Both the position numbers and the translations under genes were made by a program. A model generated the notes under the pieces. The model was not told where the DNA came from. It saw only the letters and a program-made list of their open reading frames with translations, and searched no databases. DNA of 64,000 bases from Actinomycetes bacterium (GTDB lineage Bacteria > Actinomycetota > Actinomycetes > Nanopelagicales > Nanopelagicaceae). Each line of letters begins with the position of its first letter. Positions within the stretch are counted from its first letter, which is position 1. The stretch lies in NCBI GenBank assembly GCA_025355665.1, contig JANXZF010000138.1, positions 1-64,000 of the forward strand, read 5' to 3'. Positions 21,723 through 30,942 of the stretch are shown piece by piece.

Positions 21723-22568
21723 TTATCCTTTCAATGCATCAGCGGAGAGTCCGTGGATAAACTGTCGTTGAAATAGGGCGAAGACCACGATCACCGGAAC
21801 GATTGCAATCGTGGAGGCAGCGAATACGAGCCCCCAATTTGTTAAGTGCTGTCCTTGAAATATGGATATTGCGATGGGCAGAGTTCTTTTATCGGGATCA
21901 TTGATGATCGTAAGAGCCCAAACATATTCATCCCAACAGGCCAAGAAGGTGAAGATTCCAACGGTTGCAAGGGCCGGCCTTGATAAGGGGAGGATGAGTT
22001 TCCAGAAGCGGCGGAATGGACCAGCGCCGTCCATGATCATTGCTTCTTCAAGTTCCCAAGGTATTTCTTCGAAGAAGCCTCGCAAGAGAAATGTATTGAA
22101 GGCCAAATTGGTGGCAACGTAGAAGAGGATGAGCCCGACCAGCGAATTGATGAGGTGCAATTGATTTGCGAGCAGATATTGGGGGATTAGAAGCATCATG
22201 CCAGGCACCATCAAGCCCACCAGTAGCAGCCAGAACATCAAATTTTGGCCCTTGAAATTGAAGCGCGCAAAGGCGTAGGCCATCATTGCCGATAAGAGTG
22301 CAGCGATGACTGTCGACACTAAGGACACGAATACCGAGTTGGCGAAATAGTGGCCGAAGCTATTGGACGTCCAGGCGTCTGTGTAGTTGCTAAGTGTCGG
22401 GTGCTTCGGAATAAATTGCGGCGGAATCTCGAATAAGTATAGTTGCGGCTTAAATGAGGTGGCGAACAGATAGAGAAATGGAATGATCATTATCGTGGCT
22501 CCGACAATGAGCGTCACATAGCGTGCCGCTCTGAATGTGATACGTCGTTTTTTGCTGCCGACGATCAT
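21723..22568 (-). CDS. Carbohydrate ABC transporter permease (MalG-type)
   Basis: Six TM pattern, EAA loop EEAMIMDGAGPFRRFWKLILPLSRPAL. Confidence 0.93.
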   Translation of the reverse strand: MIVGSKKRRITFRAARYVTLIVGATIMIIPFLYLFATSFKPQLYLFEIPPQFIPKHPTLSNYTDAWTSNSFGHYFANSVFVSLVSTVIAALLSAMMAYAFARFNFKGQNLMFWLLLVGLMVPGMMLLIPQYLLANQLHLINSLVGLILFYVATNLAFNTFLLRGFFEEIPWELEEAMIMDGAGPFRRFWKLILPLSRPALATVGIFTFLACWDEYVWALTIINDPDKRTLPIAISIFQGQHLTNWGLVFAASTIAIVPVIVVFALFQRQFIHGLSADALKG

Positions 22569-23500
22569 CGGACCACCCTTGTTACGCCGCCTCTAAAGAG
22601 CCGCATTTGAACGAACGAGATTGCAAAGACGATTATTGCGAGTGTGAATGCCAGGGCTGAGCCGTAGCCGAAGTCCAAGAATTGGAATGCTTGGTGGTAC
22701 ATGTAGCTCAAAACGACTTCTGTTTGTTGCTGTGGACCTCCGCCGGTCATGATGAATGCAGACGTGAACACGTTGAGACTGCCGATGACAAGCATGATGG
22801 TGACGAAACTAAGTGTTAAGCGTATTGAGGGAAGGGTGACGCTAAAGAAGGAACGCCAAGGTCCTGCGCCGTCAATAGCGGCAGCTTCTGTAAGTGAATC
22901 AGGAACTCCCATAAGAGCGGCTAGGAATATCAACATCGACCAGCCAACGCCCTTCCAAACTCCCAGGATGCCGATCGTGATCATGGAGGGCCATCGAGTA
23001 TCGAGCCAGCCAATATTGTGAGAGGAGAGATGCAAAAGATTATGCAATATCCAGTTTACGAAACCTGCATCTGTACTAAAGAGAAACTTAAATAACAGTG
23101 AGACAACAACCCAGCTTGTCACAACAGGAATGTAGAAGAGGGCTCTGAATAATCCGCGTCCAGGGATTTTTCTAACAAGGAGCATTGCAACCGACAAGCC
23201 AAATACTATTTGAAGAGGCACCGTAAAGACCATATAAACGGCTGCGTTTTCAAGGGCCCGCCAAAATACAGGATCGTGCATTTCACGAACGTATTGGTGC
23301 AAGCCAACAAAAGTCGTTGGAGATCCAGGAAAGACTCCCCAGTTGTAGAAACTTATTTGTAATGCTCGAAAAATCGGATAAATAATCGTAAGCAAGAAGA
23401 GTAAAAAACCGGGTGCCAAGAAAAGGTATGGGACAAATCCCGCTTTGCTAGGTTTTGAGGGCCCGTGTGGAACGTTGGCCAGCACCGAGGTGCTGGCCAA
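22565..23500 (-). CDS. Carbohydrate ABC transporter permease (MalF-type); start codon uncertain (TTG 23500 or GTG 23485)
   Basis: PYLFLAPGFLLFLLTIIYPI..., EAA loop EAAAIDGAGPWRSFFSVTLPSIRL; no in-frame ATG near the expected N-terminus. Confidence 0.9.
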   Translation of the reverse strand: MASTSVLANVPHGPSKPSKAGFVPYLFLAPGFLLFLLTIIYPIFRALQISFYNWGVFPGSPTTFVGLHQYVREMHDPVFWRALENAAVYMVFTVPLQIVFGLSVAMLLVRKIPGRGLFRALFYIPVVTSWVVVSLLFKFLFSTDAGFVNWILHNLLHLSSHNIGWLDTRWPSMITIGILGVWKGVGWSMLIFLAALMGVPDSLTEAAAIDGAGPWRSFFSVTLPSIRLTLSFVTIMLVIGSLNVFTSAFIMTGGGPQQQTEVVLSYMYHQAFQFLDFGYGSALAFTLAIIVFAISFVQMRLFRGGVTRVVR

Positions 23501-23504
23501 CGTT
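23471..23504. repeat. 34-bp near-perfect palindrome (16-bp perfect arms, 2-nt centre)
   Basis: AACGTTGGCCAGCACC-GA-GGTGCTGGCCAACGTT between SBP stop and MalF reading frame. Confidence 0.97.
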
Positions 23505-23516
23505 GAGCGTCCATTT

Positions 23517-24785
23517 TTACTTGAGTAGTGGCTCAATTTGCGCCGCTGCCTCGTCCATTGCTGCTTGTGCTGTGACTTTGCCTGACATTGCTGCGGCAAC
23601 TTGGGTTCCGATGATCGCATCGATCTTTGGATAGTTAGGTACTGGTGTACGAGCTTCTGCTGTCGCTAATTGTTTCAGGAAGGTCGCGTAATAAGGATGA
23701 ATGGCCGTTACCTGACTGGTTAGAGCGCTCAATACTGAGAGCTGTCCGGCCTTAGTCATCGCGACCTGTGCGCTCTTGGAAAGCATGAAGCGTACGAATG
23801 CCATGGCAGCTGGTTTATTCTTGCTCTTGGCGGTGACGTTGATGTCTTCGCCGCCGACAACGCTATGGCTGCCTCCAGCACCTGCTGGAACGAGTGCTTG
23901 AACAGGGTGGAAGTTTGGATATCCGCCTGCCCAGATTGGGTTCATCCAAGGTCCATCTAATGTCATTGCAAAGTTACCCTTAGCAACTCCATCGTAGGTA
24001 CTCATACCGCCAGATGCGCCAAGCATTGAATCTGGAATCGCGCCCGCCTTGTAAAGGTCAGTGAGGAACTGGATTGCTGACACGGTCTTAGCTCCGTTGA
24101 TGTAACCCTTGGCGGTCGTATTGGTTGCGTTTGTTACAGCGCCCCCGGCAGACCAGATCCATGGCAAAACATTCCATCCACCGGTTCCACCATCACCATA
24201 AAGGTAGATGCCCTGAGCTTTTAGAAGTGGAGCATCGGCCAACATGTCAGCGAACGTCTTTGGAACAGTGGTGATTCCAGCCTTTGCGAATGCATCCATG
24301 TTTGCGAAAGTTACGCGAGTGTTGGTATCTAGCGGTAGGCCGTAATAGTGACCTCCGTAGTAGTTGGTTGAGAGTGTGCCTGGATATACGGTCTTAGCCA
24401 ACTTATCGAATCCAGCCATTTTGCCATCGAGTTGAGCAAAGACTTTGCCCTGAGCGAAAGTTGGAACCCAAGGCAGGTCTGAGCGAACTACGTCGGGGAG
24501 GGTATTTGTCATGGCACTGGTGAGGAGCTTCTGATATAGGTCATCGTGGCTGAAAACCACATGCTTGACGATGATATTTGGATTCGCCTTTTCGAAGGCA
24601 GGAATCAGCGTCTTCTCAAGGGTTGGGGTCTCAGACGTCGAATATGAGGTCCAAAACGTGATGGTGACCTTCTTGGCCGGAGCGGCATTCGCACCGTAAG
24701 TGGCTCCAAACATGGAAACGAGGGATCCGACTACGAGGAATGCGACTGATCGCTTTACCCTCAAAGATCCTTTTCTATCTGTCAT
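23517..24785 (-). CDS. Carbohydrate ABC transporter substrate-binding protein
   Basis: Signal peptide-like N-terminus, then VTITFWTSYSTSETPTLEKTLIPAFEKANPNI; family 1 solute-binding pattern. Confidence 0.93.
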   Translation of the reverse strand: MTDRKGSLRVKRSVAFLVVGSLVSMFGATYGANAAPAKKVTITFWTSYSTSETPTLEKTLIPAFEKANPNIIVKHVVFSHDDLYQKLLTSAMTNTLPDVVRSDLPWVPTFAQGKVFAQLDGKMAGFDKLAKTVYPGTLSTNYYGGHYYGLPLDTNTRVTFANMDAFAKAGITTVPKTFADMLADAPLLKAQGIYLYGDGGTGGWNVLPWIWSAGGAVTNATNTTAKGYINGAKTVSAIQFLTDLYKAGAIPDSMLGASGGMSTYDGVAKGNFAMTLDGPWMNPIWAGGYPNFHPVQALVPAGAGGSHSVVGGEDINVTAKSKNKPAAMAFVRFMLSKSAQVAMTKAGQLSVLSALTSQVTAIHPYYATFLKQLATAEARTPVPNYPKIDAIIGTQVAAAMSGKVTAQAAMDEAAAQIEPLLK

Positions 24786-24994
24786 TACTTCTCCTGTCGT
24801 GGGTAGGAAGCGATTTGCATTCAGACCGGGGGGGTGAATGTGTCGAGCGACATATTTCTACAGTGGAAATAAGTATCTGTCAATAGCCCCATTTTGCCCC
24901 ATTTCGTCAGGGTGTTGTTTTATTGACGGAAATAATCGAATATGGCAGGCTTCTACCCTGCGCCGCAGTATGAGGAATTACGGAGGAGTCCAAT

Positions 24995-26146
24995 TTGAAG
25001 ATAGCGGCTCCGCCTTGGATCCCCCAATCTGTGCAAACTCGGGCCGTGGCATTGGAAGTGCTTCTGCACGGCCCTATCTCGCGAATAGACATTGCGCGTC
25101 GATTGAACCTATCACCAGGTTCTCTGACGCGCCTGAGCACGCCATTGATCGAGTCTGGGCTATTGGTGGAAATTAATTCGGAAGGCCGTTCAGATTGGAA
25201 AACGGGAAGACCGTCCAAACCCTTAGATGTCGTTGCCGCATCTAGACATTTCATAGGTATGAAAGTGACTGGCGAAGATGTCACTGCAGTTGTGACTGAT
25301 CTGAGGGCAAACGTTGTCGCGCAGAGCTACCGAAAGCTCACATCCCAAGTGCCAGATATGGTCGTAGTTCAGATTGCTGAGTTAGCCCGAGAACTGGCTG
25401 AGCGCGTAGATGAAATTACTGCTCTTGGTATAGGCATCGGCGGATTGGTAAATGATAAATCCGAAGTGCTCAGTGCGCCTTTTTTAGGGTGGCAGGATGT
25501 CCCGCTTGGTTCAATGGTAGAAGGTATGACAGGGATTCCCACTGTAGTTAAAAATGACGTTATTGCTTTTACCGAGGCCGAACACTGGTTTGGGGCTGCG
25601 AGTGGCCTTTCGAGATTCGCCGTAATTACTTTAGGAATTGGAGTCGGATTCGGTTTGGTCATCCATAATCAAATCGTCATGGATGCAGACTACGGCTTAG
25701 GTCTAGTAGGTCACTGGCCAATAGATCCATTTGGACCACTCTGCCCGTCTGGCCACAAGGGCTGTGCACGCATGGTTCTCACGCAAGGTGCCATCGTTCA
25801 AGCCGTTGAAAATGCAATTAATCGCAACGTGAATTACGAAGAGATTCTGCAAATGGCGAGATCAGATGAACCAGTTGCAAGGAGAGTAATAGACGATGCC
25901 GGTCGAGGCCTTGGGAAATTAATCGCAGCTGTTGCAAATCTGACCTCTCCTGAACTAATAATTCTAGGCGGCGAAGGAGTTGGGCTGGTGGAAGTTGCGG
26001 CCGCTTCCATTCAAGAGGGAATAAAAGAGCAAAGAGATCCGAAGGCGAAGAAGATCAATTTTGTAACTACCTCGGGTGACAATATGGAGTGGTGCAGGGG
26101 CGCGGCAGTACTTGCAATTCAAGAGTATGTTCTGGGGCGCCCTTAA
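24995..26146 (+). CDS. ROK-family transcriptional regulator/kinase-like protein
   Basis: N-terminal winged HTH (ISRIDIARRLNLSPGSLTRLSTPLIESGLL) then ROK ATPase fold (LGIGIGGLVND, GVGFGLVIHN). Confidence 0.93.
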   Translation: MKIAAPPWIPQSVQTRAVALEVLLHGPISRIDIARRLNLSPGSLTRLSTPLIESGLLVEINSEGRSDWKTGRPSKPLDVVAASRHFIGMKVTGEDVTAVVTDLRANVVAQSYRKLTSQVPDMVVVQIAELARELAERVDEITALGIGIGGLVNDKSEVLSAPFLGWQDVPLGSMVEGMTGIPTVVKNDVIAFTEAEHWFGAASGLSRFAVITLGIGVGFGLVIHNQIVMDADYGLGLVGHWPIDPFGPLCPSGHKGCARMVLTQGAIVQAVENAINRNVNYEEILQMARSDEPVARRVIDDAGRGLGKLIAAVANLTSPELIILGGEGVGLVEVAAASIQEGIKEQRDPKAKKINFVTTSGDNMEWCRGAAVLAIQEYVLGRP

Positions 26147-26172
26147 CCGATTCGAGAAGGTTATTTTCTGGA

Positions 26173-28404
26173 CTATGCGAGATCAAAGTTGATCAAACTT
26201 GGTGCATCGCGGCGTACGAAGACAGGGATGCGATTCAGAGGCGCATTCACCTCGATCCATTGTTGTCCCGAGTATCCTTGAGTACTCCAAAAATCCTTCC
26301 AGTCTCCCTCAGGGAGATATACCTTCGCGACAGTTACTTCTGGTTCCACTACGGGAGCCACTAGTAAATACCGACCCAGCATGTATTGATACGTAGCGTT
26401 CCAAATCTCTGGATCATTTGCGTAGTCAAAGAACAATCCTGCCATTAAGGGGCGACCGGTTGAAATCGCTTCTACACCCTCACTTTCAAGGTAGGGGATG
26501 AGCATCTTTCGTATTTCTACGAAGTCTCGAAATACTGGGACAACTTGCGAGTCGCCGGTTTGTTCTGCGACGTTCCACGGTGTTCGATCGTTGGACGGAA
26601 CTGCGTGATGATTGAATTCTGAATGGAATTGCATGATCGGACAGAAGGTCGCCATCGCTGTTCCACGCAAATAAAGCTCGCTAGAAGGCAATGGTCCGCT
26701 AAATCCGCCGATGTCCCAACCCCAGAAGAAAATTCCACTGGCTGATGCGGTTATGCCGGCACGAACTGATGCACGATAGGCATCCCATGTGGAATCTTCA
26801 TCGCCTGCCCAAAATGTTGGGTAAGAACTGCTTCCTGCAAAACCAGCGCGAGAAAAAGTGATTCCCTCTTTACCAGAGGACTTGAAAAGCTCGTGAAAAG
26901 TTTGCGCATAAGCGACGGGGAAGAGGTTGTTTTTCTCGAGTCCCGAGTGACCATCTAAATATTGCAAGTCGCTTCCCCAGGCGTGTTCTCCGCCATCTGT
27001 TTTGAATCCATCGACTCCCAAGTCGGCAACCAGGTAGCGGTGCAAATCTGCCCACCACTGCCGCACTTTGGCATCCGTTAGGTCGGGCATGAGAGCGTCA
27101 CGGAACCAGAAACCGCGCACCTTATACGGATTGCCTTGACCATCTCTAATTACAAAGTTGTTGTTAACTGCGTAGGCCCACATGGCACCGACTTGGCTAT
27201 CTGGATCACCTTGATCATTGATCACGGGAATCTGCCAGAGAATGAGTTTCATCTCTTTGGCATGTAGCTCATCAATCATCTTCTGCGGGTCAGGCCACGC
27301 ACCATCTGTTGGATAGTGAAGGTCAGCCGCCCGAAGTCCTTTCGAGCCATCGTTAGGGGTGTATTGGGCATCTCTGAAGACTGTAAAGGTGGATTCATCG
27401 GACCAGGCTTCGATGACGACAACGCCAACTTCTATGTCGTTGGCAATGCTTGCGTTAATTTCCTTTTCAACGCGAGCTTGTGTGTTCCATTCATTGCTGC
27501 TTGCCCATAACGTGTAGATCCAACTTGGCGGGGCTTCTGGCAAAGTGAATTCTGATATGTACTGCTTGAGAATTTCGGATGGGGTTCCAACGTAACCCTT
27601 GATCTCGCACATTGTTTGTGTTGTGCTGATGTCGACCTCGATCACAAGTCGGTCTGAGGTGGTTACACCGACGTCGTAACGACTTGGAGTCGATGTGTTT
27701 ACGTAGAAGCCGTAATTGCTTCCGATTACCATCGCGAATGGCGCTGGAAGATAGGTCCGATGACCTTGTCCCTTGTACTCCTCATAGACAACGGCATCGA
27801 CGAATTCGCCGCGTTGATTTACCGAGTGAAAGCGTTCGCCAAAACCGACTACTCGATCCTCTTCATTTAGGGGGAGTGAGGTGCGTATGCGAAATATCTG
27901 ACCGCTTGAATCTTTCAGAACTTTTCTGTCAAGAAGATCGATATTTGTCGGATAAGTCCCGCCGGACTGGATGAATCCCGAATTATCGGCCGACCACACG
28001 AGTGCGGAGACTGAAAAGGGATCGGTGTGTTCTTTCAGATCACTTTCTAGCCAGTAAATTACTTCTTCATAGTCGTGTAGGGCGGGAAGTGAAATCTCCC
28101 ATTCCATTTGGCCTGGATAGTCTCCAGATCGAGCAGCAGCATCGGCCAGGTGTGTGTTACCGCCAGTGAATTTGGCTGTTGCCCCATACGGTCCAAAATC
28201 ATCGGATTGCGCATTTCCCAGACATGCAAGTTCATAGACATGCGTTGAAGATTCCCGGCGCAGGTGAAGTGTGACCTTCTTGGCATTCATATCCGTCCGC
28301 GCTCTTACTTTCCACGCCTCTCCGGCAATTGGGTAGACAGGAATTCGTTGGTCAGGTTCGTGACGGTATGGATGACCAAGGCCCAATGGAGCATGACGTA
28401 ACAA
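26173..28404 (-). CDS. Glycoside hydrolase family 31 (alpha-glucosidase-type)
   Basis: GVDGFKTDGGE nucleophile region, FWAGDEDSTWDAYR, C-terminal VYLPEGDWKDFWS. Confidence 0.93.
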   Translation of the reverse strand: MLRHAPLGLGHPYRHEPDQRIPVYPIAGEAWKVRARTDMNAKKVTLHLRRESSTHVYELACLGNAQSDDFGPYGATAKFTGGNTHLADAAARSGDYPGQMEWEISLPALHDYEEVIYWLESDLKEHTDPFSVSALVWSADNSGFIQSGGTYPTNIDLLDRKVLKDSSGQIFRIRTSLPLNEEDRVVGFGERFHSVNQRGEFVDAVVYEEYKGQGHRTYLPAPFAMVIGSNYGFYVNTSTPSRYDVGVTTSDRLVIEVDISTTQTMCEIKGYVGTPSEILKQYISEFTLPEAPPSWIYTLWASSNEWNTQARVEKEINASIANDIEVGVVVIEAWSDESTFTVFRDAQYTPNDGSKGLRAADLHYPTDGAWPDPQKMIDELHAKEMKLILWQIPVINDQGDPDSQVGAMWAYAVNNNFVIRDGQGNPYKVRGFWFRDALMPDLTDAKVRQWWADLHRYLVADLGVDGFKTDGGEHAWGSDLQYLDGHSGLEKNNLFPVAYAQTFHELFKSSGKEGITFSRAGFAGSSSYPTFWAGDEDSTWDAYRASVRAGITASASGIFFWGWDIGGFSGPLPSSELYLRGTAMATFCPIMQFHSEFNHHAVPSNDRTPWNVAEQTGDSQVVPVFRDFVEIRKMLIPYLESEGVEAISTGRPLMAGLFFDYANDPEIWNATYQYMLGRYLLVAPVVEPEVTVAKVYLPEGDWKDFWSTQGYSGQQWIEVNAPLNRIPVFVRRDAPSLINFDLA

Positions 28405-28408
28405 AGAA

Positions 28409-29512
28409 CTAGTCCTTTCGAAGTGCTGAATAGAGTGAGAGGTACATCGCGTGGCTCCACAACAGCGGAATGGCAGGCTCGCCCCATTGCTCGATCCATT
28501 GGGCGCGCTTTTCCGGCTGAAGTAGAGGTTCCTCCAATTGTTCGGGAAGTTCCAATTGATTGTTGGAGACGGTGTCCATCCAACGAAGAATTTCTTCGGC
28601 TCGATCTCGCTCGTCTAATGAAATGTATGCCAAGCCGAGAAAACAGGAGAGCAGCGGCCATTTCCCGCCGCCGAAATACCAGTCGTCTGAATGCCGGTAA
28701 GTGCCCAAGAAGCCGAGGGATGTGGCTACCGCATCGACAGTCTCTCTTGCGATGCTGTAATCATTTGCCAGCAACCCAAAGGGAGCAACCAGAGCGATCA
28801 GGCTCGCATCCAGTCCGTCTCCGTCAATCCATTTTGCCAAGCGACCGTTGGAAAGGCCCCGGTGGCGGATCAAATACATTATTTGTTTGGCAGTATCGGC
28901 CGCAAAGGTTTTGGATTCGTCAGAGATGTTTTTCCATCGACTGCATCGCTCGAGCCCTGCCGCCAAACTGCCTAGGTTTGCAATGTGCTGGTGGCCGTAG
29001 CTCTCTTCCCACCAGTCGTAGGTATCGATTTGCCAGAACGTGCCTAGATAACCGATGAGCGTCTCGACAGCGCGGTATGTGGCCAAGGGGAGTGAGTACC
29101 CTCGAATTAGGAACTCATCCAGAGACCAGATCCACGTTCCAAACCCATCGAGTTGAAGGTTGGTCCATTCTTCTTTGGATTCTTCGCCGTTGACCGTGAA
29201 CCTGCAATGCAAATGCTCGTCATTGGTAATCTTTTCGCCCTGTTTTCCGCGGCGGATGAGTGAGGCGATTTTCTCCTCTCGTTCGATGATGATTTTGGTA
29301 GCCCAAATATGAAAGTCCAGCGCGCTGTTGTGTTCACCGGTGGCGCTCATCGCGTCAGCAATAAATGCGCCGTCTCTAAACCAGCTGAAGTTGTACACAT
29401 TGAAATTTGGAGAAGCGATGTAGGCGCCGGAGTCTGCTTGATTCGCTTTAATGATGCGAATACTTGCGTCTCGTAACGACGTGTGAGTTTTAGTAAAGAT
29501 TTCGTTTACCAT
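28409..29512 (-). CDS. GH15-family glucoamylase-like protein, paralogue of 20601-21716
   Basis: SGAYIASPNFNVYNFSWFRDGAFIADAMSATGEHNSALDFHIWA and PAIPLLWSHAMYLSL parallel the other GH15. Confidence 0.88.
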   Translation of the reverse strand: MVNEIFTKTHTSLRDASIRIIKANQADSGAYIASPNFNVYNFSWFRDGAFIADAMSATGEHNSALDFHIWATKIIIEREEKIASLIRRGKQGEKITNDEHLHCRFTVNGEESKEEWTNLQLDGFGTWIWSLDEFLIRGYSLPLATYRAVETLIGYLGTFWQIDTYDWWEESYGHQHIANLGSLAAGLERCSRWKNISDESKTFAADTAKQIMYLIRHRGLSNGRLAKWIDGDGLDASLIALVAPFGLLANDYSIARETVDAVATSLGFLGTYRHSDDWYFGGGKWPLLSCFLGLAYISLDERDRAEEILRWMDTVSNNQLELPEQLEEPLLQPEKRAQWIEQWGEPAIPLLWSHAMYLSLYSALRKD

Positions 29513-29551
29513 CGTTTCTTGTAGACCTTATGAATCGGGAAGTGAAAGGTG

Positions 29552-29587
29552 AATGGCGTTGCGATCCCTAGGAACTGCAACGCCATT
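29552..29587. repeat. Inverted repeat, 11-bp perfect arms, 14-nt loop
   Basis: AATGGCGTTGC-gatccctaggaact-GCAACGCCATT, just after the stop of SBP 29597-30865. Confidence 0.93.
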
Positions 29588-29596
29588 ACCCCCTAT

Positions 29597-30865
29597 TTAT
29601 TCTTTTGCGAGGATTGCATTTACATCAGATGCGGCGCTGTTCAATGCGTCAGTTACGGAAACTGAACCACTGAGTGCCTTTTCAAGCCATCCGTTGACAG
29701 CATCTTGCATTTCATTCTGCTGACGGATGACGGGGGGAGTGATTGGGTTCTTCAATGCCTCGAACACTGCTGCACGGTTTGCAGGAGGATTCTTCGACAA
29801 GTAGATGGAAAGGGCCGATTTGCTTGAGATAGCCGGGATTTCCCAGTTAGCGGCAAGACGGATCTTCACTGCAGCGGGATCGCTGGTCATGAATTGAGCC
29901 CATTTCCATGCTGCATATGGAGCTTTGGACTTTGCAGAGGCCACTACGGCATTAGCAAAGAAGTGATTACCTGGCTGAACTCCGCCTGGCTCAACGGCAA
30001 CGTCCCATCCAAATGGTGCATCCTTGAATGAGTCAAAGAGCCAGATGCCAGAGTGGTACATGGCGATCTTGCCAGCTTTGAACATTGCGTCGTCTGCTTG
30101 TGTTCCCATTTGGGCCTTGGTTGGAGTCCAACCGTTTTGGGTTTTGCTTACTAGCCAGGTAAGGGCATTGACTCCTGGCTGTTTGTTGAATAGTGCGGTC
30201 TTCTTGTCTGCACTAAGGAACTGACCACCAGCTTGTCCCAAAACTTTGTAGAACTCCCAGAATTGAGTTGGCTGGAAGTCAGCGAAAGTTCCTGCAGGGA
30301 GATTTGCCTTCAACTTTGCGGCTGCGGCGGCTTCGTCGCTCCAGTCCCATTTGGATGTAGGTAGGGCGACGCCTGCCTGCTTGAAGAGGTCCTTGTTGTA
30401 GAAGAGAACTACCGTGGAGAAGGAAGACGGAACGCCGAGCTGCTTTCCGCCGAGATTGAACACGTCGTAAGCCTTGCCGTAATAGACGGACTTCTTGAAA
30501 GAGTGATCCTTAGCAGATGCCTTATTTAGGTCAAGTAAAGTTCCAGCCGCAGCATAAGTTACAAAGTTCTCGTAGTTAAGCTCAAAGGTGTCTGGAGTTT
30601 GGTTTCCCGCAACGCGAGTCTTCAATTTGGTGAAGTAGTCTGCGTACGCTGCAGATTGAATATTTACTTGGATCGTCGGATTCTTCTTTTCGAAGGCCGC
30701 GACCATGGCTTGGAGATCCTTCATGTGGTCAGGAACCGCAGTGAAGGTAAAGAAATTGATGGTCGTTTTGGAAGCAGCAGCAACGGGATTGCTGACTAAT
30801 CCAACACTCGCCACCAAGATTCCGGCAATGCCGACCGCCCAGATTTTTCTTTTAGTGCCTTTCAT
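29597..30865 (-). CDS. Carbohydrate ABC transporter substrate-binding protein
   Basis: Signal peptide-like N-terminus; TINFFTFTAVPDHMKDLQAMVAAFEKKNPTIQVNIQ; family 1 SBP pattern. Confidence 0.92.
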   Translation of the reverse strand: MKGTKRKIWAVGIAGILVASVGLVSNPVAAASKTTINFFTFTAVPDHMKDLQAMVAAFEKKNPTIQVNIQSAAYADYFTKLKTRVAGNQTPDTFELNYENFVTYAAAGTLLDLNKASAKDHSFKKSVYYGKAYDVFNLGGKQLGVPSSFSTVVLFYNKDLFKQAGVALPTSKWDWSDEAAAAAKLKANLPAGTFADFQPTQFWEFYKVLGQAGGQFLSADKKTALFNKQPGVNALTWLVSKTQNGWTPTKAQMGTQADDAMFKAGKIAMYHSGIWLFDSFKDAPFGWDVAVEPGGVQPGNHFFANAVVASAKSKAPYAAWKWAQFMTSDPAAVKIRLAANWEIPAISSKSALSIYLSKNPPANRAAVFEALKNPITPPVIRQQNEMQDAVNGWLEKALSGSVSVTDALNSAASDVNAILAKE

Positions 30866-30942
30866 TTCTTTCCCCCCTAGTAAGTGGTGAAGCTAGGCCG
30901 TAAAGGCCATCCCCACGGCTGATAGGTAACCCAAATGATGAT

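Noticed and set aside
26147-26172. Possible bidirectional terminator (TAACC...GGTTA) between the convergent ROK and GH31 genes
   Set aside because: Stem is only 5 bp with a long loop; too weak to call.
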